Assembly (NCBI RefSeq): GCF_009720365.1
Contig: NZ_ML769314.1
Span: 363,264-427,263 of the forward strand
Origin: Catellatospora paridis
GTDB taxonomy: Bacteria > Actinomycetota > Actinomycetes > Mycobacteriales > Micromonosporaceae
DNA: 64,000 bases
Direction of reading: 5' to 3'
The notes under the pieces are model-generated. The model was not told the DNA's origin, searched no databases, and worked only from the letters and a program-made list of their open reading frames with translations. The position numbers and the translations under genes were made by a program. This document shows positions 24,615 through 33,820 of this stretch, piece by piece (the stretch's first letter is position 1; each line of letters opens with the position of its first letter).

Positions 24615-26537
24615 ATGGACTTCTTCGAGCGCCAGCGGCAGGTCAAGCGGATGTCGTTCCGCCTGATCCTGCTGTACGTGCTGGCCGTGCTCGCCATCGT
24701 GGCGGTCGTCTGCCTCGCGGTCGCGTGGGCGCTGGGCGCGTTCGAGGCCCCGGCGGCCGAGCTGGCCTGGCTGATGTTCTGGACCGCGGTGCTGACCGGT
24801 GGGTCGATCCTCCTGGCGTCGCTGTTCCGCACCATCGGCCTGCGCGCGGGCGGCGGCAAGGTGGCCCGCGACCTGGGCGGGGTGCTGGTCCCGGAGGACA
24901 CCACCGACCTGCGCCTGCGCCGGCTGCGCAACGTGGTCGAGGAGATCGCGCTCGCCTCGGGTGTGCCGGTGCCCGAGGTGTACGTGCTGGAGGACGAGCC
25001 CGGCATCAACGCGTTCGCGGCGGGCTGGTCCCCGGCGGACGCGGCGGTGGCGGTCACCCGCGGCGCGCTGGACCGGCTCAACCGCGACGAACTGCAGGGC
25101 GTCATCGCGCACGAGTTCAGTCACGTGCTCAACGGGGACATGCGGATCAACATCCGGCTGATCGGGCTGCTGTTCGGCATCCTGTTCCTGGCCATCGTCG
25201 GCCGCACCTTCCTGTACGCGGGCGCGTTCGGCGGCGGCCGCGAGCGCCGCGACAACCAGGGCAGCAACCCGCTGCCGCTGATCGGCATCGCGCTGATCGT
25301 GGCCGGCTCGATCGGCGTGTTCGCGGGGCGGCTGATCCAGGCCTCGGTGTCGCGGCAGCGGGAGTACCTGGCCGACGCGTCGGCGGTGCAGTTCACCCGG
25401 CAGACCTCCGGCATCGCCGGTGCACTGAAGAAGATCGGCGGCCTGGAGACCGGGTCCCGCCTGTCCTCTCCGAAGATCGACGAGGTCGGCCACATGCTGT
25501 TCGGCGCGGCCCGGCTGCGCTCGCTGTTCGCCACCCACCCGCCGCTGGCCGACCGCATCCGGGCCCTCGAACCGGGCTTCGATCCGGCGCAGCTCACCGC
25601 GCTCGCGGCACGGTGGCGCGACGCGCCGCCCTCGGGCCTGGCCGAGGACGCGGCGATGGGCCTGGCCGGGCCCGAGCACGGCGGACCGCTGCCGGACCAC
25701 GACACCCGGATGGCGGTACGCCCCGACGCCGTCACCGCCTCCGTCGGCGCGCCGCAGCAGCCCGCCTACCAGCGGGCGGAGTCCATCCTCGAACGTTTCC
25801 CGCCCGAGGTGCTGGCCCGCGCCCGGCGCGGCGACACGGCCCCCGGCCTGCTGTTCGGGCTGCTGCTGTCGGAGCAGCCGGAGGTGCGCGACAGCCAGCT
25901 CGCGGCGCTGCGCGAACGGCACGGTGAGGCCGTCGTCGCGGACACCGTCGCCGCCGCGGGCCGGCTCGCCGGCCTGCACCCGCTGCTGCGGCTGCCACTG
26001 GCCCAGCTGTGCTTCCCGGCGCTGCGCGCCCACCCGCTGGCCCGCCGCCAGGACCTGCTGGGCACCATCGACACGCTGGCCAGGGCCGACGGTCGCGTCA
26101 GCATCTTCGAGTACGCCCTGTCCCGGCTGCTGCACCGCGACCTGTACGAGGCCACGTACGACAGCCCGCCCTGGCCGACCCGGCAGCGCAGCCTCGCGAC
26201 CTGCCGCAACGCCATCGCTTCACTGCTGGCGGTGCTGGCCCGCGCCGGTCACCCGGACGAGAAGTCGGCCGAGCACGCCTACCATGTCGGCCTGGCGATG
26301 ATCCTGCCCGGACAGCCGGTGCCGATGACCGCCCCGCAGCACGGCGTGCTGGCCCTCGACGCGGCCTGGCCACTGCTCGACGGCCTCGCGCCGAAGGACA
26401 AGTCGCTGCTCATCCAGGCCGTCGTCGCGGTCATCGCCGAGGACGGCACCATGACCGTCGCCGAGCAGGAACTCACCCGCACCATCTGCGGCATGCTCCA
26501 CTGCCCCCTCCCACCCCTGACCGCCCTCCCGGCCTGA
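24615..26537 (+). CDS. M48 family membrane metallopeptidase (HtpX-like) with long C-terminal extension
   Basis: Predicted 640-aa zinc peptidase. Two N-terminal membrane segments (about 15-40 and 52-72) precede the catalytic 'VIAHEFSHVLNGDMR' with His166-Glu167-x2-His170; the third ligand Glu is in 'QREYLADASAVQFTRQ'. Two further membrane segments (about 182-202 and 222-242) follow the active site as in HtpX. HtpX proteases degrade misfolded membrane proteins. The usual HtpX is under 300 aa; here about 320 extra C-terminal residues form a helical, soluble region of unknown role that ends with 'IAEDGTMTVAEQELTRTICG', which looks like a TerB-type helical motif. The lemA gene lies just upstream. 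Confidence 0.9.
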   Translation: MDFFERQRQVKRMSFRLILLYVLAVLAIVAVVCLAVAWALGAFEAPAAELAWLMFWTAVLTGGSILLASLFRTIGLRAGGGKVARDLGGVLVPEDTTDLRLRRLRNVVEEIALASGVPVPEVYVLEDEPGINAFAAGWSPADAAVAVTRGALDRLNRDELQGVIAHEFSHVLNGDMRINIRLIGLLFGILFLAIVGRTFLYAGAFGGGRERRDNQGSNPLPLIGIALIVAGSIGVFAGRLIQASVSRQREYLADASAVQFTRQTSGIAGALKKIGGLETGSRLSSPKIDEVGHMLFGAARLRSLFATHPPLADRIRALEPGFDPAQLTALAARWRDAPPSGLAEDAAMGLAGPEHGGPLPDHDTRMAVRPDAVTASVGAPQQPAYQRAESILERFPPEVLARARRGDTAPGLLFGLLLSEQPEVRDSQLAALRERHGEAVVADTVAAAGRLAGLHPLLRLPLAQLCFPALRAHPLARRQDLLGTIDTLARADGRVSIFEYALSRLLHRDLYEATYDSPPWPTRQRSLATCRNAIASLLAVLARAGHPDEKSAEHAYHVGLAMILPGQPVPMTAPQHGVLALDAAWPLLDGLAPKDKSLLIQAVVAVIAEDGTMTVAEQELTRTICGMLHCPLPPLTALPA

Positions 26538-26562
26538 CGCCACCCTCGCCGCGCCCTCGGCA

Positions 26563-26621
26563 CAACTCTTGAAGACCTGCGCCCATGGGGACGGCCTGAG
26601 GGCGCGACTCTTTAAGAGTTG
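26563..26621. terminator. Imperfect stem-loop between convergent M48 and lipB genes
   Basis: CAACTCTTGAAGA (26563-26575) and TCTTTAAGAGTTG (26609-26621) pair at 12 of 13 positions, and GCGCCC/GGGCGC inside the loop adds a GC stem. The AT-rich outer arms are unusual for this genome. Its position suggests bidirectional termination. Confidence 0.65.
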
Positions 26622-26635
26622 CGGAAGGCGGGGGG

Positions 26636-27298
26636 TCAGACGGCGAGCAGGGTCGGGAGGTGGCGTTCCACGATGGGGAGGACCTCGTCGACGGTGATCT
26701 CGCGGCCGAGTTCGGCGCTGAGCGAGGTGACCGAGGCGTCGGTGATGCCGCAGGGCACGATGCGGTCGAACCACGTCATGTCGGGATTGCAGTTGAGCGC
26801 GAAGCCGTGCAGCGAGACGTTGCGGGCGACCCGGATGCCGATCGCGGCGACCTTGCGGTCCGGGCCGCGGTCGTCCTCGCGCACCCATACGCCGGAGCGG
26901 TTGTTGCCCTTGATCCGGGTGGTGGCGACGCCGAGTTCGGCGCAGACGTCGATGAGCATCTGCTCGGTACGCCGCACGTGCGCGACCACGTCGGCAAGCC
27001 CGCCGCGCTGCACCGGCAGCTCGATGATCGGATAGCCGACGAGCTGCCCCGGCCCGTGCCAGGTGATCTTGCCGCCGCGGTCCACGTCCACCACCGGGGT
27101 GCCGTCGAACGGGCGCTCCCAGGCCTCGGTGAGCTTGCCGGCGGTGTACACGCTCGGGTGCTCCAGCAGCAGCACGGTGTTCGGCTCGCTGCCCTCGACG
27201 ACGCCGGCGTGCAGACGGCGCTGCTCGTCCCAGGCGGTCTGATACTCGACGGTGCCGGCGCGGCGCACCGCGAGTGCCGGCGAGACGATGCTGGTCAC
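26636..27298 (-). CDS. lipB: Octanoyl-[acyl-carrier-protein]:protein N-octanoyltransferase
   Basis: First enzyme of lipoate synthesis: moves octanoate from ACP to the lipoyl-domain lysine. The 220-aa protein carries the thioester nucleophile Cys183 in 'RIVPCGITD', the catalytic Lys149 in '[10 protein letters not shown]', and the signature '[18 protein letters not shown]'. GTG 27298 gives a normal N-terminus. It supplies the substrate for the lipA product encoded upstream; the two genes are separated by about 4.3 kb and convergent transcription units, so they are not cotranscribed. Confidence 0.96.
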   Translation of the reverse strand: MTSIVSPALAVRRAGTVEYQTAWDEQRRLHAGVVEGSEPNTVLLLEHPSVYTAGKLTEAWERPFDGTPVVDVDRGGKITWHGPGQLVGYPIIELPVQRGGLADVVAHVRRTEQMLIDVCAELGVATTRIKGNNRSGVWVREDDRGPDRKVAAIGIRVARNVSLHGFALNCNPDMTWFDRIVPCGITDASVTSLSAELGREITVDEVLPIVERHLPTLLAV

Positions 27299-27404
27299 GT
27301 CGCTCAGGCTACTCGCGCCCGCGTCCCTGGCCAGTGAAGGTGCTCGGCGTCACCCGTACCCGTGAATGCGTGCCCGGCTCGGGATCGGTATCGTGTGCGC
27401 GAGC

Positions 27405-27422
27405 TTGTGAAAGCTTTCACAA
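27405..27422. promoter_or_regulatory. Rex-type operator palindrome
   Basis: TTGTGAAAGCTTTCACAA is an 18-bp perfect palindrome. It matches the TTGTGAA-N4-TTCACAA pattern recognised by the NADH-sensing repressor Rex in actinobacteria and firmicutes. It lies 54-72 nt upstream of the MMPL start codon and about 107 nt from the divergent lipB start. Regulation of the MMPL gene by redox state is inferred. Confidence 0.72.
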
Positions 27423-27476
27423 ATAGTGTCACGTTGTGCCAACCTTGCTGCGCACGTAGGGAAAGGACGCCTCGCG

Positions 27477-29762
27477 ATGACGGCGATGCGGGAGAAGAAG
27501 GAGCTCCAGGGCGAACCGGGGCAGGAGACCGAGGTCGCCGCGCCGCCGCGGCCACGGCGCCTGCGCTGGCTGCTGCCGGCGATCGGGCTCGTGGTCTGGC
27601 TGGTCGTGGGCGGGGCCATGGGCGGCTTCGCGAGCAAGACCGCCGAGGTCCAGAAGAACGACAACGCCTCGTTCCTGCCGGAGAGCGCCGAGGCGACGGT
27701 CGTGCTCGACCTGAGCAAGAAGTTCGCCGGGCTCGACGTGGTGCCCGCGCAGCTGGTCTACGGCCGCGACAGCGGGCTCACCGAGGCGGACAAGACGGTC
27801 ATCGCCGAGCAGCTGGCCACGCTCAAACGGGAGCTCGGCAGCCGGCTCGCCGACGTCCCGCTGCTGCCGCGCTACTCCGACGACGGCAAGGCGGCCCAGG
27901 TCACCGTGCTGTTCACGGAGACCGATGCGCAGAAGAACATGACCGACGTGACCTGGATCCGCGATCACACGGGCCTGCCCGACGGGCTGAACGCGCACGT
28001 CGGCGGCCTGGGCGGCATCCTCACCGACATGATGGAGGTCTTCGGCTCCATCGACGGCCTGCTGCTGGGCGTCACCGTCGGCATCATCGGAATCATCCTT
28101 TTGATCGTGTATCGCAGCCCGATCCTGCCCGTGGTCGTGCTGCTCGGCGCGGGCCTGGCGTTCGCGCTGGCCAACGGCGTGGTCTACCTGCTGGCCAAGG
28201 AGGAGATCATCACGGTCTCCGGCCAGAGCCAGGCCATCCTCGACGTGCTGGTGCTGGGCGCGGCCACCGACTACGCGATGCTGCTGGTGTCCCGCTTCCG
28301 CGAGGAGCTGCGGCACACCGAGAGCCGGTACGACGCGATGCGGGTCGCGCTGCGCGCCTCGTTCGAGCCGATCCTGGCCAGCGGCGCGACGGTCATCCTG
28401 GGCCTGCTCTGCCTGCTCGTGTCCGACCTCGCCTCCAACAAGGGCCTCGGCCCGGTCGGCGCGATCGGCATCGCCAGCAGCCTGGCCGTCTCGCTGACCC
28501 TGCTCCCGGCGATCCTGGCCCTGCTCGGCCGGGCGGCGTTCTGGCCCGTACGGCCGAAGTTCGACTCCGCGCCCGTCGAGCAGCGGGGGATCTGGGGGAA
28601 GGTCTCCGCACTGGTCGGCCGCCGGGCCCGGCTGGTCTGGATCGGCACCGCGGTGCTGCTGCTGGCGGGTGTCGCGGGGTTGACCCGCCTGGAGGCCGAC
28701 GGCATCCCGCAGTCGGAAGGTTTCACCGGCCACCCCGACTCGGTCTCCGCGCAGGAGCTGACCACCGCGCACTTCCCCGGCGGCACCGGCAGTCCCGCCG
28801 AGATCGTGACCCGGGCCGAGAAGCTGGACCAGGTCCTGCTCGCGGTGCGCCAGACCAAGGGTGTGGCGGAGGCGGCCCCGTTCACCGGTATGCCCGTCCC
28901 GATCATGGTGGTCCCGCCGTCGCCCGACGGTCAGACCACCGGCACCGGCACGACCGGCACCGGCACGACCGGAAGCGGCGCGACCGGCACCGGTGCGGCT
29001 CCCGCCGTCATCCCGATGAATCCGGAGCCCAAGGTCGTCGACGGCATGGTGCGCATCGACGCGACGCTGACCGACCCGGCCGACTCGCCGGCCGCACTGG
29101 CGACGGTCGAGCGGCTGCGTGCCGCGGTGCACGCGATCGACGGCGCGCAGGCGAAGGTCGGCGGGTTCAGCGCGATCAACTACGACGTGCAGCACACCTC
29201 GCAGCGCGACCGCAACGTGATCATCCCGCTGGTGCTGGGCGTCATCTTCCTGATCCTGATGGTGCTGCTGCGCTCGCTGGTCGCGCCGCTGCTGCTGATC
29301 GCCACGGTGGTGCTGTCCTACCTGGCGACGCTGGGCATCTCCGGCATCGTGTTCTCCGACGTGCTGGGCTTCGCCGGGGCCGACTCCTCGTACCCGCTGT
29401 TCGCGTTCGTGTTCCTGGTGGCCCTGGGCGTCGACTACAACATCTTCCTGATGACCCGGGTCCGGGAGGAGGCCGGCAAGCTCGGCCACAAGGCGGGCAC
29501 GCTCAAGGGTCTGGCGGTGACCGGCGGCGTCATCACGTCGGCCGGCGTGGTGCTGGCGGCGACGTTCGCGGCGCTCGCGGTGCTGCCGCTGGTCTTCGTG
29601 GTGGAGATCGCGTTCGCGGTCGCCTTCGGCGTGCTGCTGGACACGCTGCTGGTGCGCTCTCTGCTGGTGCCCGCGCTGACGGTGGACATCGGCCGGTTCG
29701 TCTGGTGGCCGGGCCGGCTCTGGCGGGCCGGCGCTCCCGAGCGGCGGCACAGCCCGCAGTAA
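27477..29762 (+). CDS. MMPL/RND family transporter
   Basis: Predicted 761-aa membrane exporter. The fold is two repeats, each with one membrane segment, a large extracytoplasmic domain and five clustered segments. The first TM cluster runs about residues 195-375, with 'DVLVLGAATDYAMLLVSRFREEL' carrying the conserved charged TM residues Asp and Tyr of the MMPL core; the second cluster runs about 590-750 with 'FLVALGVDYNIFLMTRVREE'. MMPL proteins export lipids or drugs by proton motive force. A Gly/Thr-rich low-complexity stretch (TGTGTTGTGTTGSGATGTG) interrupts the second outer loop near residue 490. ATG 27477 follows GGGAAAGGA. A Rex-type palindrome is upstream, and the sequence beyond the stop is unreliable. 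Confidence 0.9.
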   Translation: MTAMREKKELQGEPGQETEVAAPPRPRRLRWLLPAIGLVVWLVVGGAMGGFASKTAEVQKNDNASFLPESAEATVVLDLSKKFAGLDVVPAQLVYGRDSGLTEADKTVIAEQLATLKRELGSRLADVPLLPRYSDDGKAAQVTVLFTETDAQKNMTDVTWIRDHTGLPDGLNAHVGGLGGILTDMMEVFGSIDGLLLGVTVGIIGIILLIVYRSPILPVVVLLGAGLAFALANGVVYLLAKEEIITVSGQSQAILDVLVLGAATDYAMLLVSRFREELRHTESRYDAMRVALRASFEPILASGATVILGLLCLLVSDLASNKGLGPVGAIGIASSLAVSLTLLPAILALLGRAAFWPVRPKFDSAPVEQRGIWGKVSALVGRRARLVWIGTAVLLLAGVAGLTRLEADGIPQSEGFTGHPDSVSAQELTTAHFPGGTGSPAEIVTRAEKLDQVLLAVRQTKGVAEAAPFTGMPVPIMVVPPSPDGQTTGTGTTGTGTTGSGATGTGAAPAVIPMNPEPKVVDGMVRIDATLTDPADSPAALATVERLRAAVHAIDGAQAKVGGFSAINYDVQHTSQRDRNVIIPLVLGVIFLILMVLLRSLVAPLLLIATVVLSYLATLGISGIVFSDVLGFAGADSSYPLFAFVFLVALGVDYNIFLMTRVREEAGKLGHKAGTLKGLAVTGGVITSAGVVLAATFAALAVLPLVFVVEIAFAVAFGVLLDTLLVRSLLVPALTVDIGRFVWWPGRLWRAGAPERRHSPQ

Positions 29763-29781
29763 CCCCGGGGTGGGGAGAAGT

Positions 29782-29907
<126 letters not shown>

Positions 29908-30056
29908 ACTTCTGTGTTCGTACCGCAACCGAGCTGCTAATTCGCAGCCCGAGTGGCCAATGTGGAGGGCCTCGCACCACGTGATGTCTGGTTTGTCCTA
30001 CAACCCCGGGGCGATCAGGGCATTACCCTCTGCCGACGCAAGGGACAGGGGAACGT

Positions 30057-30398
30057 ATGTACTTCGTGCTCGGCTATTTCGCCCTCCACGGCAACGTCGC
30101 GGACGACGCGCGGCTCAGGCTGGTCGAACGAGCGGAGCAGGCACTCGCGCCGGTGGTTCCGGAGTCGTACGTGCGCCACCGGTACGAAGGCCCCGGCTGG
30201 GGCGTGCTCGCCGGGCACAGCGCGGACTGGAACCGGCTGCGGTGGCCGCTGACGGCGCAGGACGGCGACGTCACCGCGGTGTCGTTCGGCATCCCGGTCG
30301 GCGCCGACCCGGCCGCCCGCAAGGGCGCGGTGCGTGAAAAGCGCGCCGACCCGGACATGCCCCGCGGTCCTGCCGACCCGCGGGGGCGCGGTGCGTAG
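30057..30398 (+). CDS. Short protein of unknown function, probably truncated
   Basis: Predicted 113-aa product. Residues 1-85 look like a genuine folded N-terminus (MYFVLGYFALHGNVADDARL, then 'VVPESYVRHRYEGPGWGVL'), after an AGGGGAAC ribosome site. The last ~28 residues (KGAVREKRADPDMPRGPADP) look like out-of-frame sequence, and the next gene starts 9 nt later, so there is no room for the rest. It is probably the 5' remnant of a longer gene. I could not assign a family with confidence. The unreliable poly-G/poly-C tract lies 150 nt upstream. Confidence 0.45.
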   Translation: MYFVLGYFALHGNVADDARLRLVERAEQALAPVVPESYVRHRYEGPGWGVLAGHSADWNRLRWPLTAQDGDVTAVSFGIPVGADPAARKGAVREKRADPDMPRGPADPRGRGA

Positions 30399-30407
30399 GG
30401 TAGCGCC

Positions 30408-31784
30408 GTGTCGCTGACCACGATGGAACCCGCCGCGCCCACCACAGCCGAGCCGCCCGCGCGGCGGCCGGGCTGGACCGCGGTCGCCGAGACGCTGCTC
30501 ATCCTCGCCGGGCTGGCCCGGCTGGTCTGGGGCCAGCAGGTCGCGGTCGTGGCCGACGGGGTGGACCGGCTCAACAGCCTGAGCCTGCTGCTCGGCGAGG
30601 GCCGCCTCAACAACAGCGAGTACTCCGTCATGGGCCCGCTGTTCTCCGCGCCGCTGTGGTTGCTGGGCCGTGCCGTGGCCACTCCCGAGGCCGGGATCAA
30701 GTACTTCAACCTGGTCGTCTTCGCGGCCGGGCTGGCCGCGCTCGGGCTGCTGCTGCGCGGGCTGGTCCCCGGCGTGCTGATCCGCCGGTTCATGCTGATC
30801 ACCGTGGCGGCGAGCATGCTCGCGCCGGACGTCGGCCACTACGGCAGCGAGACCTTCACCATGATGGGCGTGATGGTCGGCATCGTCGTCGTGGTGCGGG
30901 GACGGCGGCGCGGCTGGGGCTGGGCGGCGGCTGTGGTCGGCGTGGTCAACACCCCGGCCACCGTGGTCGGTCTCGGCCTGGTCAGCCTGGTCGAGACGTG
31001 GCGGCACCGCCGGCTGCGGCTGCTGGTGCCGGTGGCGGTCGCCGCGGCGCTGGTGCTGCTGGAGATCCTGGCCCGCAAGGGCGGGTACGTCGGCGACCGC
31101 GGCGCGAAGGACGTCATGCCGTTCTCCGGGCGGCCGGGCTTCTCGTACCCGTTCTTCTTCGGGGTGCTGGCGATCATGTTCGCCTTCGGCCGCGGCATCG
31201 TCTGGTACCTGCCCGGCATGTTCCTGCCGACCCGCCGCGCGCTGGCCGACCTTGGCCCGACCGGCATCGACCTGGCCCGGATCCAGCGGCTCTGGCTGAT
31301 CTTCGTCGGCGGTCTGGTGCTGGTGTACGCCCCCTGGTGGGCCTGGTACGCCGGGATGTCCTGGGGGCCGCGGTTCTTCCTGGCCGGCATCCTGCCCGCC
31401 GCGCTGGCGCTGGCGCTGCGACTCGGGCACCGCCAGGCCGGGCCGGGCGCGAACCTGATCACCCTGGCCGTGCTGATCCTGTCGGTCTGGATCGGGCTCA
31501 ACAGCCTGTTCTGGCACGAGCTGTGGCCGACCGCCTGCTTCAACACCCCGCAGTCGGTCGAGGCGCTGTGCTGGTACTCACCCGAGTACAGCTCGCTGTG
31601 GTACCCGCTGGTGTCCTGGCAGTTCGACCACCTGACCGGCGGTCAGTGGATCAGCGTCGCCTACAGCGCCGTGGTGCTCGGCTGGCTCGGCACGCCCCTG
31701 GTGCGCCGTATCGCGGGCCAGCTCGCCGCCGCCTGGCGCGAGCACCTCGCCCCGCGCCTGACCCGCACCGCCTGGCACTGGTAA
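30408..31784 (+). CDS. Polytopic membrane protein, possible GT-C-type glycosyltransferase
   Basis: Predicted 458-aa integral membrane protein with roughly 9-10 hydrophobic segments. An acidic loop after the first segment contains 'VADGVDRLNSLSLLLGEGRL', and the later loop 'WAWYAGMSWGPRFFLAGILPA' resembles the mannosyltransferase-like GT-C proteins, in which early acidic residues bind polyprenyl-phosphate sugar. No catalytic signature is decisive, so the glycosyltransferase call is tentative. GTG 30408. It converges on a second large polytopic protein, with only 22 nt between them. Confidence 0.75.
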   Translation: MSLTTMEPAAPTTAEPPARRPGWTAVAETLLILAGLARLVWGQQVAVVADGVDRLNSLSLLLGEGRLNNSEYSVMGPLFSAPLWLLGRAVATPEAGIKYFNLVVFAAGLAALGLLLRGLVPGVLIRRFMLITVAASMLAPDVGHYGSETFTMMGVMVGIVVVVRGRRRGWGWAAAVVGVVNTPATVVGLGLVSLVETWRHRRLRLLVPVAVAAALVLLEILARKGGYVGDRGAKDVMPFSGRPGFSYPFFFGVLAIMFAFGRGIVWYLPGMFLPTRRALADLGPTGIDLARIQRLWLIFVGGLVLVYAPWWAWYAGMSWGPRFFLAGILPAALALALRLGHRQAGPGANLITLAVLILSVWIGLNSLFWHELWPTACFNTPQSVEALCWYSPEYSSLWYPLVSWQFDHLTGGQWISVAYSAVVLGWLGTPLVRRIAGQLAAAWREHLAPRLTRTAWHW

Positions 31785-31806
31785 GCGCCGCCCCGAGGGC
31801 GGGAGG

Positions 31807-33687
31807 TCAGGTGGTGGGGGCTTTCCAGAGCCAGACGTCGGCGACGCGCTGCGGCGGGCCGAGCAGGTCGGTCATGACGGTCTTGAGGGCGGGCTGGTAG
31901 GCCGGCCAGTGGGCACCGAGCACGTCGTCGGCGAGCACGACGATGCTCGCGTTCCAGTAGCGCAGGTCCGCGCGCAGCGCGGCCCGGTCGGCCTCGGTGA
32001 TCTGGGGTGCCGCGCCGGTCCTGGCCACCTTCTCCAGCAGCGTCTGGGTCGGCCGGGGGATCGGGCCGATGCGGCCGGTGCCGTTCGGGCCGCCGGGGCC
32101 GAGGAAGAAGCCCGCGGGGATGCGGAACACGCCCTCGCCCGCCCCTGACGCGTCGGCCAGGGCCGCGGCCTGCCAGCGCTGGCCGTCGGGGAGCAGGTCG
32201 TTGGTGATCGGGACCGGCACCACGGTGCCGCCGTCGGCGACGTACTCGCGCCACTGGCCGGAGGTGAAGAACTCCGGCACGGGAGCGCGCTCGCGGGCCA
32301 GCAGCGGGGTCGGCACCAGCGGCAGCAGCGCCACGGTGAGTCCGGCGATCCAGGCCCAGCGGGGGCCGGGCAGGCTCACCCGCATGCTGCCGCCGTCGGT
32401 GCGGCTCAGCGCGGTGGCCAGCCAGGCCAGGACCAGCCCGAACACCGGCGCGACGATCAGGGCGAGCCGGGACGGCAGGGCGGCGTTGAACACCGGCAGC
32501 CCGCCGATCAGCGCCTCGGGCATCGGGATCGCGGTGAGCCGGCCCAGCCAGCGCAGCTCCGGGCCGAGCGAGAGCAGGAAGAACACGCCCGCGGTGACGC
32601 CCAGGCCGAGCAGGTTGACCCGGTGCCCCCGGTCGGTGCGCCGCCACAGCACCACCAGGCCGATGATCACCAGCAGCAGCAGCGGCAGGCCGAAGAACGA
32701 GTTCTCCTCGGTCGGGTTCGCGGCCAGGTCGGTGTTGAGGCCGACCGCCCCGGCCAGCGAGCGTTCCGGCCAGGCGGCGTACGCGGCGAGGTCCTCGTTG
32801 TGCACGTGCGGGTCGAAGCCGGTGCCGTGGTAGCGCTGCGGCCCGGCGAAGTGCAGCCACAGCGGGTATGCCAGCAGCACGCCCGCCACGAGCGCGCCGC
32901 TGCCCAGCCCGGTCAGCACCGGGCGCACCAGCGCCTTCACCTCGGCGCGCCGGGACAGCACCCAGACCAGCGTGAAGACGCCGAGCGCCAGGGCGGTGAA
33001 GAACAGCGCCTCGGCGGCGATCGAGAAGCAGACCGCGATCAGCAGGCCCAGCAGCGCGCCGTCGCGCACCGGCCGGTCGCGGCGCACCAGCAGCAGGCAC
33101 TGCGCGATGATCAGCGGGATCACCCACTGCGCGGTCCAGTTCAGGTGGGCGTTCGCGTGGGAGATCATCGCCGGGGCGAAGCCGCAGAACAGGCCGCCGA
33201 CCGCCGCCCCGATCCGGTTCGCGCCCAGGTGCCGGGAGAACAGCCAGTACCAGGCGTACGCGGTGCCGGCCAGGTTCAGGGTGAGGATGACCAGGAAGGT
33301 GATCGCCGGGCCGGCCAGGATGGTCAGCGGGGCGAAGACGAAGGCGTACACCGAGATCGAGGTGTTGACGGCCAGGTTCACCCCGTCCGGCACGTTGAGC
33401 AGGTGGGTGAAGAGCGGGTCGACGCCGTGCGTGAGCGCGTAGGCCCCGTATGACAGCAGCCACTCGAAGAACGCCTGGTCACCGGAGTTGACGCCGCTGG
33501 CGCGGTGCGCCGGGTCCGACCAGAGCGCGCCGGTGACCCATACCGCCATGACCAGGGCGGTGGCCGCGACCAGCAGATCGGCGCGGCGGCGGCGGGTCTT
33601 GACGGCGGCCTCGGCGGGGACCGCGCCGGCCGTCTCCGCGACGTCGGCGGGCGGGCTCAGCGGGCTTCTGGGCGAGGCGATCGACAC
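31807..33687 (-). CDS. Large polytopic membrane protein, GT-C/YfhO-like
   Basis: Predicted 626-aa protein. After a ~25-residue cytoplasmic start and a basic RRRRAD, about 11-12 membrane segments span residues ~40-460, with a periplasmic soluble C-terminus of ~170 residues. The first outer loop has 'VNSGDQAFFEWLLSYGAYAL' with an acidic residue after the first segment, as in GT-C polyprenyl-dependent glycosyltransferases; a surface-polymer role is inferred. The start is uncertain. GTG 33687 lies just after GATAAACT, which could be a -10 box giving a leaderless mRNA; in-frame ATG 33723 and 33762 give 12 or 25 more basic residues. Confidence 0.75.
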   Translation of the reverse strand: MSIASPRSPLSPPADVAETAGAVPAEAAVKTRRRRADLLVAATALVMAVWVTGALWSDPAHRASGVNSGDQAFFEWLLSYGAYALTHGVDPLFTHLLNVPDGVNLAVNTSISVYAFVFAPLTILAGPAITFLVILTLNLAGTAYAWYWLFSRHLGANRIGAAVGGLFCGFAPAMISHANAHLNWTAQWVIPLIIAQCLLLVRRDRPVRDGALLGLLIAVCFSIAAEALFFTALALGVFTLVWVLSRRAEVKALVRPVLTGLGSGALVAGVLLAYPLWLHFAGPQRYHGTGFDPHVHNEDLAAYAAWPERSLAGAVGLNTDLAANPTEENSFFGLPLLLLVIIGLVVLWRRTDRGHRVNLLGLGVTAGVFFLLSLGPELRWLGRLTAIPMPEALIGGLPVFNAALPSRLALIVAPVFGLVLAWLATALSRTDGGSMRVSLPGPRWAWIAGLTVALLPLVPTPLLARERAPVPEFFTSGQWREYVADGGTVVPVPITNDLLPDGQRWQAAALADASGAGEGVFRIPAGFFLGPGGPNGTGRIGPIPRPTQTLLEKVARTGAAPQITEADRAALRADLRYWNASIVVLADDVLGAHWPAYQPALKTVMTDLLGPPQRVADVWLWKAPTT

Positions 33688-33796
33688 TCGGCGCAGTTTA
33701 TCAGCGCGACGTTTCCGACCCATGCTCCGCCGGACGGCGTCACACCCGTGACAGTGCGACACGCGCGGGGATACGCGGGGTGATTGACCGGCCTAT

Positions 33797-33811
33797 TGAA
33801 AATGACTATCA
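33797..33811. promoter_or_regulatory. Fur-superfamily (Zur-like) operator
   Basis: TGAAAATGACTATCA is a 7-1-7 dyad with 5 of 7 arm positions complementary. Extended to 19 nt it agrees with the classical Fur box GATAATGATAATCATTATC at 14 positions, and it also resembles actinobacterial Zur sites (TGAAAATGATTTTCA-like). It ends 9 nt before the CooC-like start codon, where a metalloregulator would block the promoter. The metal (zinc, iron or nickel) is not settled by sequence. Confidence 0.6.
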
Positions 33812-33820
33812 ATAGCAGTT

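Noticed and set aside
28945-29005. Short tandem GGCACCGGCACGACC repeats in the MMPL gene as a possible CRISPR or mobile repeat
   Set aside because: They are in frame and encode a Thr/Gly-rich loop segment of the protein; no spacer/repeat structure exists.
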